Notes: generated from the sequence alone by a model not told the origin. A DNA stretch of 64,000 nt from Brevibacillus centrosporus (GCF_003710815.1 NZ_RHHP01000010.1:218470-282469); one strand, 5' to 3'; positions 46,815 through 57,510 are shown, counted from the first letter of the stretch. Translations and numbers: made by a program.

Positions 46815-48274
46815 TAAGATGGACGAAGCTCATTGGCGGTATCCCCTATTTGCTGAGACAGTTCAACATGCCGATCTTCGGAACCAGATTAACGCTTGGC
46901 TTAATCGAAGAAAAGCTGAAGGAACACGGCTTACTGCAAGCGACCACTCGCACGACGATCGATTCCAAATCCGTCATAGATCTGGGTGCGTTCACCATCC
47001 GTTTCTTTCAGACCAACCACAGCATTCCCGATTGTCTTGGTATTGTTTTTGAAACGCCGAAAGGAACCGTCGTGCATACCGGAGATTTCAAATTTGATTT
47101 GACCCCCGTCAATAATCAAACACCCGACATTCACCGAATGGCTGAAATCGGGAGTAAAGGCGTTCTTGTATTGTTGTCCGAGAGTACGAACGCTGAACGC
47201 CCTGGCTTTACTCCATCGGAAAAGCATATGGGCGATCATTTGCGTGAAGCTTTTATCAAAGCGAAGCACAAAATTTTCGTTTCTACCTTTGCCTCCAATG
47301 TCTATCGCCTGCAGCAAGTGATTGATGCGACACTTTTGACAAACCGCAAGCTCATGCTGCTTGGCAGAAGCATGGTTAACGTGGTGCGAATCGCTTCTGA
47401 TCAGGGTTACCTGCATGTGCCTGAAGGTATGATCATCGAGCCCGAGGAAGCAGATCAGCTCAATCGCAATCAGATCGCCATCTTATGCACAGGCAGCCAG
47501 GGAGAACCCAACGCCGCTCTGGCCCGCTTATCTACAGGAAATTACCGGAATGTCAAGGTAGAGTCAGGGGACACGGTGATTCTCTCTGCGTCCCCCATAC
47601 CTGGAAACGAAAAAAGTGTTTCGCGCATTGTCGATAATCTATTTATCTTAGGGGCAAATGTGATCTATGGCTCTGGTTCCGCAACGGGCATGCATGTTTC
47701 CGGCCACGGCAGCCAAGAAGAGCTCAAGCTGCTGATGCTGACGCTCATGAAGCCGACCTACTTCATTCCCATCCATGGCGAGTACCGCATGCTTCATCAG
47801 CATCGCCTGCTTGCCGAATCGATGGGAATGGACAGGGAAGATGTGTTTATCATCAACATAGGCGATGTCGTGGATTTTTCAGAGGGTGCCCCTAAGCAAG
47901 AACGCAAAATACCTGCAGGAAGCACTCTAGTAGACGGATTCGGTATCGGGGATGTGGGAACAGTCATCCTGCGAGATCGCAAGCACTTTTCGGAAGATGG
48001 CATCCTCGTCGTTGTTGTCACACGCAACAAGGCAGACGGAAAGATCATCTCGGGTCCGGAGCTCATTTCCCGCGGTTTCGTATTTGCTCCGGAAGCGGAA
48101 GGGCTGATGGAGGAAGCAAGCCGTGTCGGACTGGCTGCTCTTCATCAGCTTCAAGCAGAAAATGTCAGTCAATGGAATCGTCTCAAGCAAGGTCTAAAAG
48201 AATCCATCGGTCAATACCTATACTCCAAAACGAAGCGTCGGCCCATGATCCTGCCGATCATCATGGATGTGTAG
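46815..48274 (+). pseudogene. RNase J paralogue lacking its N-terminal metal-binding segment
   Basis: From about 46830 the frame reads 'LIGGIPYLLRQFNMPIFGTR' and continues as RNase J to its normal end ('KTKRRPMILPIIMDV'). It has metal-site Asp in 'VVHTGDFKFD', the beta-CASP motifs 'GSQGEPNAAL' and 'MHVSGHGSQEEL', and motif C 'YFIPIHGEYRML'. The first ~75 residues are missing or scrambled, including 'DAG' and the zinc motif HGHEDH. Just upstream only 'ILFL'-like debris with a stop is seen. The only start codons are an internal TTG (46850) and later ones. The nuclease site cannot form, so a pseudogene is likely; the essential copy is presumably elsewhere. Confidence 0.8.
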
Positions 48275-48308
48275 GGCATGCTCTTTCAATGTATTCAGCA
48301 AGCAAACA

Positions 48309-48336
48309 GCCTTCCCTAGCGAGGAAGGCTTGGCCT
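48309..48336 (+). terminator. Terminator hairpin shared by the RNase J remnant and the 47-aa gene
   Basis: GCCTTCC pairs with GGAAGGC around CTAGCGA, with T-rich flanks. Confidence 0.7.
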
Positions 48337-48345
48337 TATTAGAAG

Positions 48346-48489
48346 CTACTTCTTCTTTTTGGTTTCTGCTTTCTCAATGTTAGTGTGTGGCTTTCCCCCG
48401 AAAATTGCTGCTCTGAACTGGATCCAGCCAGCTTGGCAGCGGCAATATTTGGAGGGCGGTCCGAGAAAGCCTGTCCGTCCCCTTTTCAT
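48346..48489 (-). CDS. Small basic protein, 47 aa, with CxC
   Basis: ATG 48489 to TAG 48346 encodes 'MKRGRTGFLGPPSKYCRCQA', 'GWIQFRAAIFGGKPHTNIEK' and a Lys-rich end 'AETKKKK'. It has a CRC pair and a strongly basic C-terminus, and fills the gap between convergent signals, ending at a terminator hairpin. I know no family for it and the ribosome site is weak, but composition and codon use look coding. Confidence 0.5.
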   Translation of the reverse strand: MKRGRTGFLGPPSKYCRCQAGWIQFRAAIFGGKPHTNIEKAETKKKK

Positions 48490-48558
48490 CCGTTCGAATG
48501 AATGTGAATCTTTTACTTCATACTAATCCTGAATGCTACTTTGAAAGGAGAAGCTGCC

Positions 48559-48909
48559 TTGATCCGTTTTCTAGTGAAAGTCGTCATGAATGGCATTATT
48601 CTCGTCCCTCTACTTTTGTGGTACACAGAAGCAAACATTTTCTCTGCAGTTGTCGCGACCCTGTTATTTTCCGTCATTGCTTATCTCGTTGGAGACAGAC
48701 TTATCCTGCGTGCATCCAATAATCTCGTTGCGACCGTCTCCGATGCTATTCTGGCAGTCGTTTACCTTTGGGCAGCCTCAGCCGTTATGCACTGGTCCTT
48801 AAACTGGGGTGAGCTCTTGTTTACAGCGGTGCTCCTCGGCGTAGTAGAGCTGCTTTATCACTTCTTCTTGAAACGGTTTGATACAGAGGACGAACGCGAA
48901 AGAGCTTAG
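48559..48909 (+). CDS. DUF2512 (YndM-like) membrane protein
   Basis: 116 aa from TTG 48559, with AAAGGAG 8 nt upstream. Four hydrophobic segments ('NGIILVPLLLWYTEANIFSA', 'LLFSVIAYLVGDRLIL', 'ATVSDAILAVVYLWAASAVM', 'LLFTAVLLGVVELLYHFFL') and a charged C-terminus. The 'GDRLIL' between helices 2 and 3 is typical of DUF2512. Function unknown; widespread in spore-formers. Confidence 0.8.
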   Translation: MIRFLVKVVMNGIILVPLLLWYTEANIFSAVVATLLFSVIAYLVGDRLILRASNNLVATVSDAILAVVYLWAASAVMHWSLNWGELLFTAVLLGVVELLYHFFLKRFDTEDERERA

Positions 48910-48940
48910 TTCTTGGACGCAGCTCACACACCTTGCAAAC

Positions 48941-48970
48941 AAAAAGCCAACCATTTTCGGTTGGCTTTTC
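48941..48970. terminator. Bidirectional terminator between the DUF2512 and coat-protein genes
   Basis: AAAAGCCAACC pairs with GGTTGGCTTTT around ATTTTC; both sides end in A/T runs, so it serves the convergent genes on both strands. Confidence 0.9.
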
Positions 48971-48991
48971 CTCTTCCTGTTGATTGAACGT

Positions 48992-50879
<1,888 letters not shown>

Positions 50880-50955
50880 TTAACTTATGCTTTCACAGGT
50901 GAATTCCCTGCTTGTCTTCGATGGCCCAGGCCGTCTATCCTTGCTGATTCCGTAA

Positions 50956-51012
50956 AAAAAGCTAATACCCGCAAATACAAAAGCCACTGCTTCGTGTTTG
51001 CAAATATTAGCT
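50956..51012 (-). terminator. Intrinsic terminator of deoD
   Basis: On the minus strand AGCTAATATTTGCAAA pairs with TTTGCGGGTATTAGCT-like sequence, followed by TTTTTT; it lies 14-70 bp after the deoD stop. Confidence 0.8.
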
Positions 51013-51025
51013 GGTCCTTACGCTT

Positions 51026-51733
51026 CTACTTCAATAGAACTGAATCCAATGCTACTTCAATCATCTCATTGAACGTGGTTTGGCGCTCTTCGGAGGAGGT
51101 TTCTTCACCCGTAAGGATATGATCGCTCACGGTCAAGATGGACAAGGCATTACGCTTATACTTTGCAGCCAGTGTGTAGAGAGCCGAGGACTCCATCTCA
51201 ACCGCCAGAACTTGATAGGAAGCCAGCTTCTTGTACAAGTCCATGCTCTCCCGATAAAAGCTGTCGCTCGTAAAGATATTCCCCACCTTCACCGACAAAT
51301 TCCGTTCCGTTGCTGCTTGATAAGCTTTGTGCAGCAATTCAAAGCTAGCCGTTGGAGCGAAATCAATCTGGTTAAACAACAGCCGGTTGGTCTGTGAGTC
51401 AGAGGATGCGCTCATCGCGATAATCACGTCACGCACTTTGATATCCTCCAGAATCGCTCCGCAGGTTCCTACCCGAATCAGATTTTGCACATCGTAGGAT
51501 TGCATCAGCTCGTTCACGTAAATGGAAATGGAAGGAACACCCATCCCTGTACCTTGAACGGAAACGCGCTTGCCTTTATACGTTCCTGTGAAGCCTAGCA
51601 TGCCGCGAACATTGTTGTAGCACTCTGCTCCTTCCAAAAATGTCTCTGCTATATATTTCGCACGCAGCGGATCTCCTGGCAGTAAAATGGTTTCGGCAAT
51701 CGCACCTGGTTTTGCTTCGATATGTACACTCAT
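51026..51733 (-). CDS. deoD: Purine nucleoside phosphorylase, DeoD type
   Basis: 235 aa from ATG 51733 ([20 protein letters not shown]), with AAAGGAG 9 nt upstream. Hexameric PNP signatures: '[20 protein letters not shown]', phosphate Arg in '[11 protein letters not shown]', and '[20 protein letters not shown]' (ribose site Glu-Met-Glu). The catalytic Asp is in '[14 protein letters not shown]'. It cleaves purine (deoxy)nucleosides to base and sugar-1-phosphate. Monocistronic here. Confidence 0.95.
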   Translation of the reverse strand: MSVHIEAKPGAIAETILLPGDPLRAKYIAETFLEGAECYNNVRGMLGFTGTYKGKRVSVQGTGMGVPSISIYVNELMQSYDVQNLIRVGTCGAILEDIKVRDVIIAMSASSDSQTNRLLFNQIDFAPTASFELLHKAYQAATERNLSVKVGNIFTSDSFYRESMDLYKKLASYQVLAVEMESSALYTLAAKYKRNALSILTVSDHILTGEETSSEERQTTFNEMIEVALDSVLLK

Positions 51734-51865
51734 CGCATTTTTCTCCTTTACCTTCAATAATTTCCTACCATGATATGGTACTATAAAACACGAACATTGC
51801 AAAACGAAACTTATCCCGCTTGAAAATAAGCCGATCAACCAAACAGCAAACACAGCAAAGCAGCT

Positions 51866-51920
51866 GCGTGAAATGACTCTCTTTTTGAGTCTGTGACAGC
51901 AGCTGCTTTTGATTGATCGC
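51866..51920 (-). terminator. Probable terminator of the glycosyltransferase-like pair
   Basis: On the minus strand AAAGCAGCTGC pairs with GCAGCTGCTTT, with an inner GACTC/GAGTC stem. The following sequence is T-rich but not a clean T run. Confidence 0.65.
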
Positions 51921-51944
51921 ACCAAGCATCCATGATTTATTCGT

Positions 51945-52694
51945 CTAGATGACTTTTCCTTGTTCACTTCGAATCTGTTCACTCCAGTAAAGTACCGCCT
52001 CCAGATGATCCCCTAAACAGGTCATCTCTTTCTGTCTACTCCTGCTCGGAGTAACATTTAGGCCACCATGGCCGAAATACCATTTCAAAGGAACCGTCTC
52101 GACGCGCAACCCGTTTCGTATCGCAATCGCTTGAGCCAGAGGTGGAACAACGAGCTGGTCGATCCCAACCAGCGATGCCGCTTTCTTCTTTATGGCAAAA
52201 GGAAGCATCATCATGGAAGACATCCCAAGTTGTTGCTGCTCCAGCAAATGATTGAAAAACGCGCACGCCAAGCTGACTGTACCCGTGACCGAATCCGCAG
52301 TCGATTTACGCAAGGCGATGTCCGCTCCCCCATAACAGGCACGCACAAAGGGGGACAACTCTTCTGCGAGGATCATCTCACTTCCGTCCAGGAAGAGCCA
52401 CACATCGCCAGTGGCTTCTTTTGCACCGATCGAGCGCCACAGCTCATCCCCGAGCGAGAACGGATAAATGATAGTCGTATGTGAAGGAAATTGGGAATTC
52501 AATAAAATTTCGATTGACTCTTCGTTGCTCCCCTGGAGGATCATGATAATTTCCTTTGGATGGAGTTTTTCGACTTGCTGCAGTAGCGCTTTGATCGTGA
52601 TTTCATCCTGCTCAACAGAGATGATGACACTCAAACGCTTCCGGTTCTTATCTTTTTTTATGGCTGCCCGTTTGTTTCTTTTTTCGTTTCCCAC
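51945..52694 (-). CDS. Glycosyltransferase-2-like protein (second of a pair)
   Basis: 249 aa from GTG 52694, which follows AAGGGGGGAG. A basic N-terminus ('[20 protein letters not shown]') is followed by a GT-A-like domain: '[19 protein letters not shown]', '[20 protein letters not shown]' (DxD-like DGS) and '[20 protein letters not shown]'. It overlaps the preceding homologous gene by 47 bp. Acceptor and sugar unknown; the neighbourhood suggests a cell-envelope role. It may be a diverged, non-catalytic partner. Confidence 0.7.
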   Translation of the reverse strand: MGNEKRNKRAAIKKDKNRKRLSVIISVEQDEITIKALLQQVEKLHPKEIIMILQGSNEESIEILLNSQFPSHTTIIYPFSLGDELWRSIGAKEATGDVWLFLDGSEMILAEELSPFVRACYGGADIALRKSTADSVTGTVSLACAFFNHLLEQQQLGMSSMMMLPFAIKKKAASLVGIDQLVVPPLAQAIAIRNGLRVETVPLKWYFGHGGLNVTPSRSRQKEMTCLGDHLEAVLYWSEQIRSEQGKVI

Positions 52695-53514
52695 CCCACA
52701 CTCCCCCCTTATCCTCTCGTGGCTGCGGGTAAAAGACTGACCGCAAGTGAAGCTCTCCCGGGATGTGCAACAGGTCCCGATACCGATCGCCATCCGGCAT
52801 GCCGCCGCGTGGTCCGATCAGGTTTACCAAAAGCTGAATCGCGTGTGCATGCTCCCGCAAGAGTTGACGGGTACTTTTGACCATCGAGATTCGTGTATCA
52901 TCCGTCCACTTGATGGCTGAATCCGGATGAACTCCTACGACAACAAGCTTTTGCCATGCCGCTTTTACATAAGCAATAGGTGGTGTGCGCAAGCATTCAT
53001 GCCCTAGTGCCTTCAGTGCCTTTCGACTACAGGCAAACGGAATTCTGGACAGCGTCCCGGTACCGAGCTCTGTGTGTCCAAGCAAATGATTGAGCAATCG
53101 ATAGGCATAGCGTGTTGGCAGCGGCTTTTTCTTTTTGGCAGAGGTCGACGTTTGGGTACGCACCGTAACGGCAACATCCGCACCATTCCTTACCGCATCC
53201 ACATACTGTTGCCAAAGCGGAAGGGAGAAATCGACTCTTTCATCCAAAAAGAGAACCGTTTCACCTCGAGCATGGCGAGCACCCAATGCCCTGCCTTCGT
53301 CATAGCTATAGATGGATGGAGAAACGATTTTGTCAATCCAGGAGGACTCGTCTCCCAGATAGGATGTATCCACGCACTTAGGGCTAACCACGATGACTTC
53401 TAGTGAAGTGGCTAGCTCTTTCACATTCGTGAGCATTCGCCGAAGCGTTCTGGTATCGTCGCTAGCTACGTAAACGACAGATACCTCGGGGCGATCGACT
53501 ACTGCTTTGTCCAT
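52648..53514 (-). CDS. Glycosyltransferase-2-like protein (first of a pair)
   Basis: 288 aa from ATG 53514, 8 nt after GAGGGG. GT2 core: 'VSVVYVASDDTRTLRRML', 'LEVIVVSPKCVDTSYLGD', 'YSYDEGRALGARHARGETVL' and 'FLDERVDFSLP' in place of DxD. Then 'GADVAVTVRTQTSTSAKKKK'. C-terminal Lys/Arg tail. No membrane helix, so cytosolic. It and its overlapping neighbour appear to be an ancient duplication. Function unknown. Confidence 0.72.
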   Translation of the reverse strand: MDKAVVDRPEVSVVYVASDDTRTLRRMLTNVKELATSLEVIVVSPKCVDTSYLGDESSWIDKIVSPSIYSYDEGRALGARHARGETVLFLDERVDFSLPLWQQYVDAVRNGADVAVTVRTQTSTSAKKKKPLPTRYAYRLLNHLLGHTELGTGTLSRIPFACSRKALKALGHECLRTPPIAYVKAAWQKLVVVGVHPDSAIKWTDDTRISMVKSTRQLLREHAHAIQLLVNLIGPRGGMPDGDRYRDLLHIPGELHLRSVFYPQPREDKGGVWGGKRKKKQTGSHKKR

Positions 53515-53639
53515 CTTCATTCCCCCTCATCGGAAAATGCCTTCTTCTCCTAGATTACGCAAATGATTGTGAAGTGGACACGGCTCTTCAAGGTACAAAA
53601 AAAACACAGGACATGAGAAGTCTCTGTCCTGTGCTTCGT

Positions 53640-54863
53640 TTAATAGGCACGTCGCTGCCAATCCCGGTTTCTCACGCGGCGCATCCTGCGGGTGCGATGG
53701 ACCGTGTAGCTGATCATAAAGAGATTCATGGCCAGCCAAACAAACAGCAATCCGTAAAGCACTCCTGAATGATCCTCAAGCGATTTGGCTAACTGTGCAC
53801 GTCTCGGCTCAGAAGCAACCGAAGGCGGATCCTGTCTTAACAACGGGTAGGTGATGTGCAAGTCTCCCCCTTGGACTAGAAGATGTCCGTCCTCTGTCAG
53901 TTCTACGAGCGGCTCTGTTCCCTTAGGTACCGTCGCATATAAATCATCCATGGTTATATAGGTAATCACCGCGTCGTTTCCAGGAGCAGCCGCGTGGGTA
54001 TAAGTTTTTCCTTCCGCTGCGATCGGCTTGGTTTCAAAGTTGGCGAATCCATAGTCAAGCATGCTGGTGACATCTTTGTAGGCACTTGCACTTGTCGACG
54101 CCTTCATGGTAACTGCGATGAATTCCGTGTTTCCTCGCTTGGCCGAACCAACGAGCGTTTGCATGGCCTGGTCGGTAAAGCCGTTTTTAATCCCTGTCGC
54201 ACCTTCGTAGTTACGCAAAAGCTTATTGTGATTCACGAGCTCGGACTTCCATTCTTTCCCGTCCCACGGCAAACGAACGGTTCCTACGATTTCGCGAAAG
54301 ATAGGGTTTTGCATGGCGTATTTCGCGATCTTTGCCATGTCGGATGCAGTCGTGTAGTGATTCGGATCGTGCAAACCGTGTGCATTCGCGAAATGCGTTT
54401 CCGTGACCCCTACTTTTTCGGACAGATAGGCGTTCAGCTCTTCTGCAAAACGCTCGGTAGTCTGGTGCATATGCTCGGCAATCGCTGTAGCGGCATCATT
54501 TCCTGAGTGCATCAGGAGACCGTATTCCAATTTGCGCAACGGAACCTGCTCGCCTTCTCCCAGATAGACACGTGTGCCTTCTTCATATCTCGCTTTTTTG
54601 GAAACCGTGACAATATCATCAGGATTCCCTTTTTCAATCGCATAAATCCCAGTGGCAATCTTCGTGATGCTAGCTGGATACAGCTTTTCATGTGGATTTT
54701 TTTCGAACAGGACTTGTCCTGTCGTCGCGTCAATCAAAATGGCTGACTCCCCGCTCAGTGCATCGGCTGAAACCTTGGATGTGTCTTCAGCAAAAGCCAA
54801 AGGTGTGACCGGACCCAATAGTGCCGTGACCACAACGAGAAGGTACGTAAGAAGAAAACGCAT
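53640..54863 (-). CDS. D-alanyl-D-alanine carboxypeptidase (DacF-like, S11)
   Basis: 407 aa from ATG 54863. Signal peptide 'FLLTYLLVVVTALLGPVTPL', then the active-site SxxK 'YPASITKIATGIYAI', SxN 'MHSGNDAATAIAEHM', and 'GIKNGFTDQA' where KTG is normal (Thr replaced by Asn). A C-terminal membrane helix ('GVLYGLLFVWLAMNLFMISY') is followed by an Arg-rich tail, so it is anchored at both ends of the periplasm-like space. It trims peptidoglycan pentapeptides. The KNG variant may alter specificity. Confidence 0.9.
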   Translation of the reverse strand: MRFLLTYLLVVVTALLGPVTPLAFAEDTSKVSADALSGESAILIDATTGQVLFEKNPHEKLYPASITKIATGIYAIEKGNPDDIVTVSKKARYEEGTRVYLGEGEQVPLRKLEYGLLMHSGNDAATAIAEHMHQTTERFAEELNAYLSEKVGVTETHFANAHGLHDPNHYTTASDMAKIAKYAMQNPIFREIVGTVRLPWDGKEWKSELVNHNKLLRNYEGATGIKNGFTDQAMQTLVGSAKRGNTEFIAVTMKASTSASAYKDVTSMLDYGFANFETKPIAAEGKTYTHAAAPGNDAVITYITMDDLYATVPKGTEPLVELTEDGHLLVQGGDLHITYPLLRQDPPSVASEPRRAQLAKSLEDHSGVLYGLLFVWLAMNLFMISYTVHRTRRMRRVRNRDWQRRAY

Positions 54864-54929
54864 GGTAGTCGGTGTCCTTTCCATACTTTGTCGTTCGTTT
54901 GACGGATGGCTTCTGCTCTTATCTTATCC

Positions 54930-55745
54930 TTAACCCAGTCGTTTCCCTAACAAGTCGTAAATCATTTTAAACTTGGGATTGTCGGCAAACGCTTCTTCAA
55001 AACCGCTAACGTGTTCCCGATACAGGGCCGAGGCTGCATCGAGATCCTGCTTCACATAGAGAGAGAAAATCTCTTCCAGCTTGTCCTCCAGGCTTTGATC
55101 CACCTCGGCAGGGGTCAATATTTCCTGGCGCAGATTGTTCATCAAAATGTCCAGCTGATGGGTAATCACAGAAGCTTCCTGAAGCTTGCCGAGCACATCT
55201 GCCGGGATGTTGCCTGCGTACTTGTAGCGCAGCTCATGCTCATTCGTCGCCCAAAAATTCATCCCCAGTGTGCGAATCTGGATTTCACAATACAGGGTGA
55301 TCTTTTCACTGCCATGATATACCGTGTAGGATACAATCATATGGATACTGCGGTATCCGGAGTCTTTTGGAGAGGCGATATAGTCTTTGATATCATGGAT
55401 GACGATATCTTCCCTCTCCTGAAGAAGCTGCAGCACTTCCCGTACATCGTCTACATAACGGCAGACAACTCGCAGCCCTGCAATATCGGATACTTCTCTG
55501 GCGACATGCTCCTGCCAATTTTCCCCTTGAAAATCAATGCCTTTTTCCTTCGCTTTTTTAATGAGGCTGTCGACTTTTTTGACTCGCCCCACTACAAATT
55601 CAATCGGTGAGTATCGTCCACTTTTTTGAAATCCGTATTTGATCCCTTTGAGCTTTAGCTTCAATTCATCTACAGCCTGCTCATAAGGTGCCAAAAAATG
55701 AACCATATTGTTTAATACTTTGCTGGGTACATGTGAAATCCTCAC
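54930..55745 (-). CDS. Small alarmone synthetase (RelQ/YjbM-like)
   Basis: 271 aa with only the RelA/SpoT synthetase domain. Signatures: 'EVSDIAGLRVVCRYVDDVRE', 'IASPKDSGYRSIHMIVSYTV' (G-loop and pyrophosphate site), 'CEIQIRTLGMNFWATNEHEL'. No hydrolase HD domain or regulatory TGS/ACT domains. It makes (p)ppGpp or pGpp from GTP/GDP and ATP in response to cell-envelope stress. The C-terminal ~60 residues are an extra helical segment. Sits between DD-carboxypeptidase and M23 genes. Confidence 0.92.
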   Translation of the reverse strand: MRISHVPSKVLNNMVHFLAPYEQAVDELKLKLKGIKYGFQKSGRYSPIEFVVGRVKKVDSLIKKAKEKGIDFQGENWQEHVAREVSDIAGLRVVCRYVDDVREVLQLLQEREDIVIHDIKDYIASPKDSGYRSIHMIVSYTVYHGSEKITLYCEIQIRTLGMNFWATNEHELRYKYAGNIPADVLGKLQEASVITHQLDILMNNLRQEILTPAEVDQSLEDKLEEIFSLYVKQDLDAASALYREHVSGFEEAFADNPKFKMIYDLLGKRLG

Positions 55746-55760
55746 GTTTCACACCTCTCT

Positions 55761-56645
55761 TTACTTCCATTGGAACGGTGACGCCTCAAAGAATGGCTGC
55801 GGGTTGACGTAAGTGTTCCCGATCAACATTCCGTAATGCAGATGGGGACCTGTCGAAAATCCTGTCGTTCCCATAAGACCGATCACTTGGCCTTGCTTCA
55901 CTTCCTGACCGACCTTGACATCCAGCTTTGACATATGGGCATAGATCGAGAATACGTTTAGTCCGTGGTCGATAATGATGGTATTACCAGTTAAGTATAA
56001 AGAGTCAGCCAAAACAACCTTGCCGTGGTTGCTAGCCCATATCGGGGTGCCTGGTTTGTTGGCAATATCAATCGCAGAGTGCCTGTTTGCAGGAACTCCG
56101 TTTACCACCCGCTGATAACCGAACGGGGTCGTCAAGGTGCCAACAGCTGGCTGCGTAAATGCCCCTTTAAAATAAGGGACTTTCGCAGAGTTTGAGCGAG
56201 CGGCATTGATCTTCTTTTGGTCCGCATTGATTCGATTCGTATCTTGGCGCATATCGTTCAATTGATTGCTTACTGTCAGGACGTCTACTGCAAATTTTTT
56301 AGGTGAAATCGTCAGAGGGACACTCCGCTGCTTGTCCGTTGTCGTCACTTGGTATATTCCTGGTTTGGCATTGAATGGAATGGGAATAAAACGGCTGTAC
56401 TCTCCCTGGGAAGGCTGGAGTCGATAGGTTTGGGAAAAGAGTGTGACCGCTTGCGCCCGATTACTGCGCACAAAAACAACGTCGCCTGGATTCGTGGTGC
56501 TGGGCATCACAGATAGAGGCAACTGCTGTTTTTGCATTTGAAACTGTTCGTGTACATCCTCGATGATTTCTTTGCCGTAGGTGCTTGTCCCAGACACGAG
56601 TGTCAGCGCAGCAAACAGCATGAAACCGACCATTGATTGCAACAT
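55761..56645 (-). CDS. Secreted M23-family (LytM) metallopeptidase
   Basis: 294 aa. Signal peptide 'MVGFMLFAALTLVSGTSTYG', an Ig-like N-terminal domain, then the M23 domain with zinc ligands in 'ANRHSAIDIANKPGTPIWAS' (HxxxD) and 'GFSTGPHLHYGMLIGNTYV' (HxH). It cleaves or binds peptidoglycan peptides outside the cell. It precedes the alarmone synthetase by 15 bp and is probably co-transcribed with it. Confidence 0.92.
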   Translation of the reverse strand: MLQSMVGFMLFAALTLVSGTSTYGKEIIEDVHEQFQMQKQQLPLSVMPSTTNPGDVVFVRSNRAQAVTLFSQTYRLQPSQGEYSRFIPIPFNAKPGIYQVTTTDKQRSVPLTISPKKFAVDVLTVSNQLNDMRQDTNRINADQKKINAARSNSAKVPYFKGAFTQPAVGTLTTPFGYQRVVNGVPANRHSAIDIANKPGTPIWASNHGKVVLADSLYLTGNTIIIDHGLNVFSIYAHMSKLDVKVGQEVKQGQVIGLMGTTGFSTGPHLHYGMLIGNTYVNPQPFFEASPFQWK

Positions 56646-56735
56646 AGCCGTTCCCTCCCAATTTCCAGTATAACAAAAGAGTAAGCGAAAGGAAAAAGAA
56701 AAAGAAGGCTAGAAAGCAAGCCTTCTCCAAATGGA

Positions 56736-56993
56736 TTACATTTTTTTGGTATAGTCCGCCATCATGTCCATGATATTTTGCACGCCGTTCAGCATTTCGC
56801 TGGCTCTTTTGGTCTTTTGGGAAATGGTGTCAAAATCGAGTCTGCCCTTCTTCCGATCATTCCAGCGCTTGAACAATTCTTCTGCGGTGCCAGGATTGCT
56901 GCGAACCGACTGGACACGCGTTTCGTCTTCCATCAGCCACGACTCAAATTCGGGATGCTCCTTTAAGAGTCGTTTCACTTCTTTGCGTTTCAT
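56736..56993 (-). CDS. Small protein, 85 aa (weakly YlbD-coat-like)
   Basis: Starts MKRKEVKRLLKEHPEFESWL. The pattern HP-x(11)-VR-x2-P-x5-LF-x2-W and a C-terminal amphipathic helix ('RASEMLNGVQNIMDMMADYT') are similar to the putative coat protein YlbD of Bacillus, but this protein is shorter. The assignment is tentative. GAGGGGAGG precedes the start. Monocistronic between two spore/envelope genes. Confidence 0.6.
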   Translation of the reverse strand: MKRKEVKRLLKEHPEFESWLMEDETRVQSVRSNPGTAEELFKRWNDRKKGRLDFDTISQKTKRASEMLNGVQNIMDMMADYTKKM

Positions 56994-57164
56994 CCGCGAA
57001 AGTCCTCCCCTCGAGTGACAAACGAAATAGTTATCTGTTCCTTACACCATATGACTAGTCCGCGGATGTGCTTGTGTGTTTGCACTAGATCGTTAAGAAA
57101 GGGCTTATTAACGAGCCTTTCTCGCTATGTAGCTTAGAAAATCCATTTCCGTGCCAAAATAGAG

Positions 57165-57195
57165 AAAGGCCCCATTGAAGGGACCTTTCTGCATC
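57165..57195 (-). terminator. Terminator of the SASP gene
   Basis: On the minus strand AAAGGTCCC pairs with GGGGCCTTT around a short loop, then CTCTATTTT. A second hairpin (AGAAAGG/CCTTTCT) lies at 57094-57124. Confidence 0.75.
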
Positions 57196-57225
57196 CAGCT
57201 ATTTACTTGTGTTGAAGCACGTGGC

Positions 57226-57426
57226 TTAGCGGCCTGCCATTTGCGATTCTGCGAAGCTTACCAGACGCTTGGTGATTTCCCCACCAACAGAACCGTTTTG
57301 ACGAGAAGTGGTGTCTGGTCCGAGATTTACACCAAATTCAGATGCAATCTCATACTTCAGTTGATCCAGAGCTTGGTTCGCTTGAGGAACTACCAGGTTG
57401 TTGCTGCTACCGTTGTTGTTAGCCAT
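57226..57426 (-). CDS. Alpha/beta-type small acid-soluble spore protein
   Basis: 66 aa from ATG 57426, with GGGAGG 7 nt upstream. Classical sequence: '[20 protein letters not shown]', then the GPR protease site region 'SEFGVNL', '[20 protein letters not shown]' (DNA-binding). It coats spore DNA and protects it from UV and heat, and is degraded at germination. Its leader contains an unusual folded element (57453-57510). Expected to be transcribed by sigma-G in the forespore; I could not fix a promoter. Confidence 0.97.
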   Translation of the reverse strand: MANNNGSSNNLVVPQANQALDQLKYEIASEFGVNLGPDTTSRQNGSVGGEITKRLVSFAESQMAGR

Positions 57427-57452
57427 GATTGATTCCTCCCAACGCGTTTTTG

Positions 57453-57510
57453 TCTTCCGGGACGGGGTTGAACCGTCAGCTTTTGCTTCTCGCCGGTCGA
57501 GACCGGAAGA
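57453..57510 (-). ncRNA. Compact cloverleaf-like RNA element in the SASP leader
   Basis: On the minus strand UCUUCCGG (57510-57503) pairs with CCGGAAGA (57460-57453). Within it, with no unpaired linkers, lie UCUCG-ACCGG-CGAGA (5 bp, 57502-57488), AGC-AAAA-GCU (3 bp) and GACGG-UUCAACC-CCGUC (5 bp, 57477-57461). The last hairpin has the size and loop pattern of a tRNA T-arm. All 21 pairs are Watson-Crick. It ends 26 nt before the SASP start codon. A further 7-bp hairpin (57523-57547) lies upstream. This is not a tRNA (no anticodon arm), and I recall no matching riboswitch class. Confidence 0.55.

Noticed and set aside
46789..47052. Alternative frame 'MDEAHWRYPLFAETV...' at the start of the RNase J remnant
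   Set aside because: It overlaps the true RNase J frame and shows no family similarity; it only reflects small indels around the former HGHEDH codons.
57453..57510. tRNA gene or tRNA fragment in the SASP leader
   Set aside because: There is a T-arm-like hairpin and an acceptor-like stem, but no anticodon arm, no D-arm of proper size and no CCA; kept as a structured leader instead.
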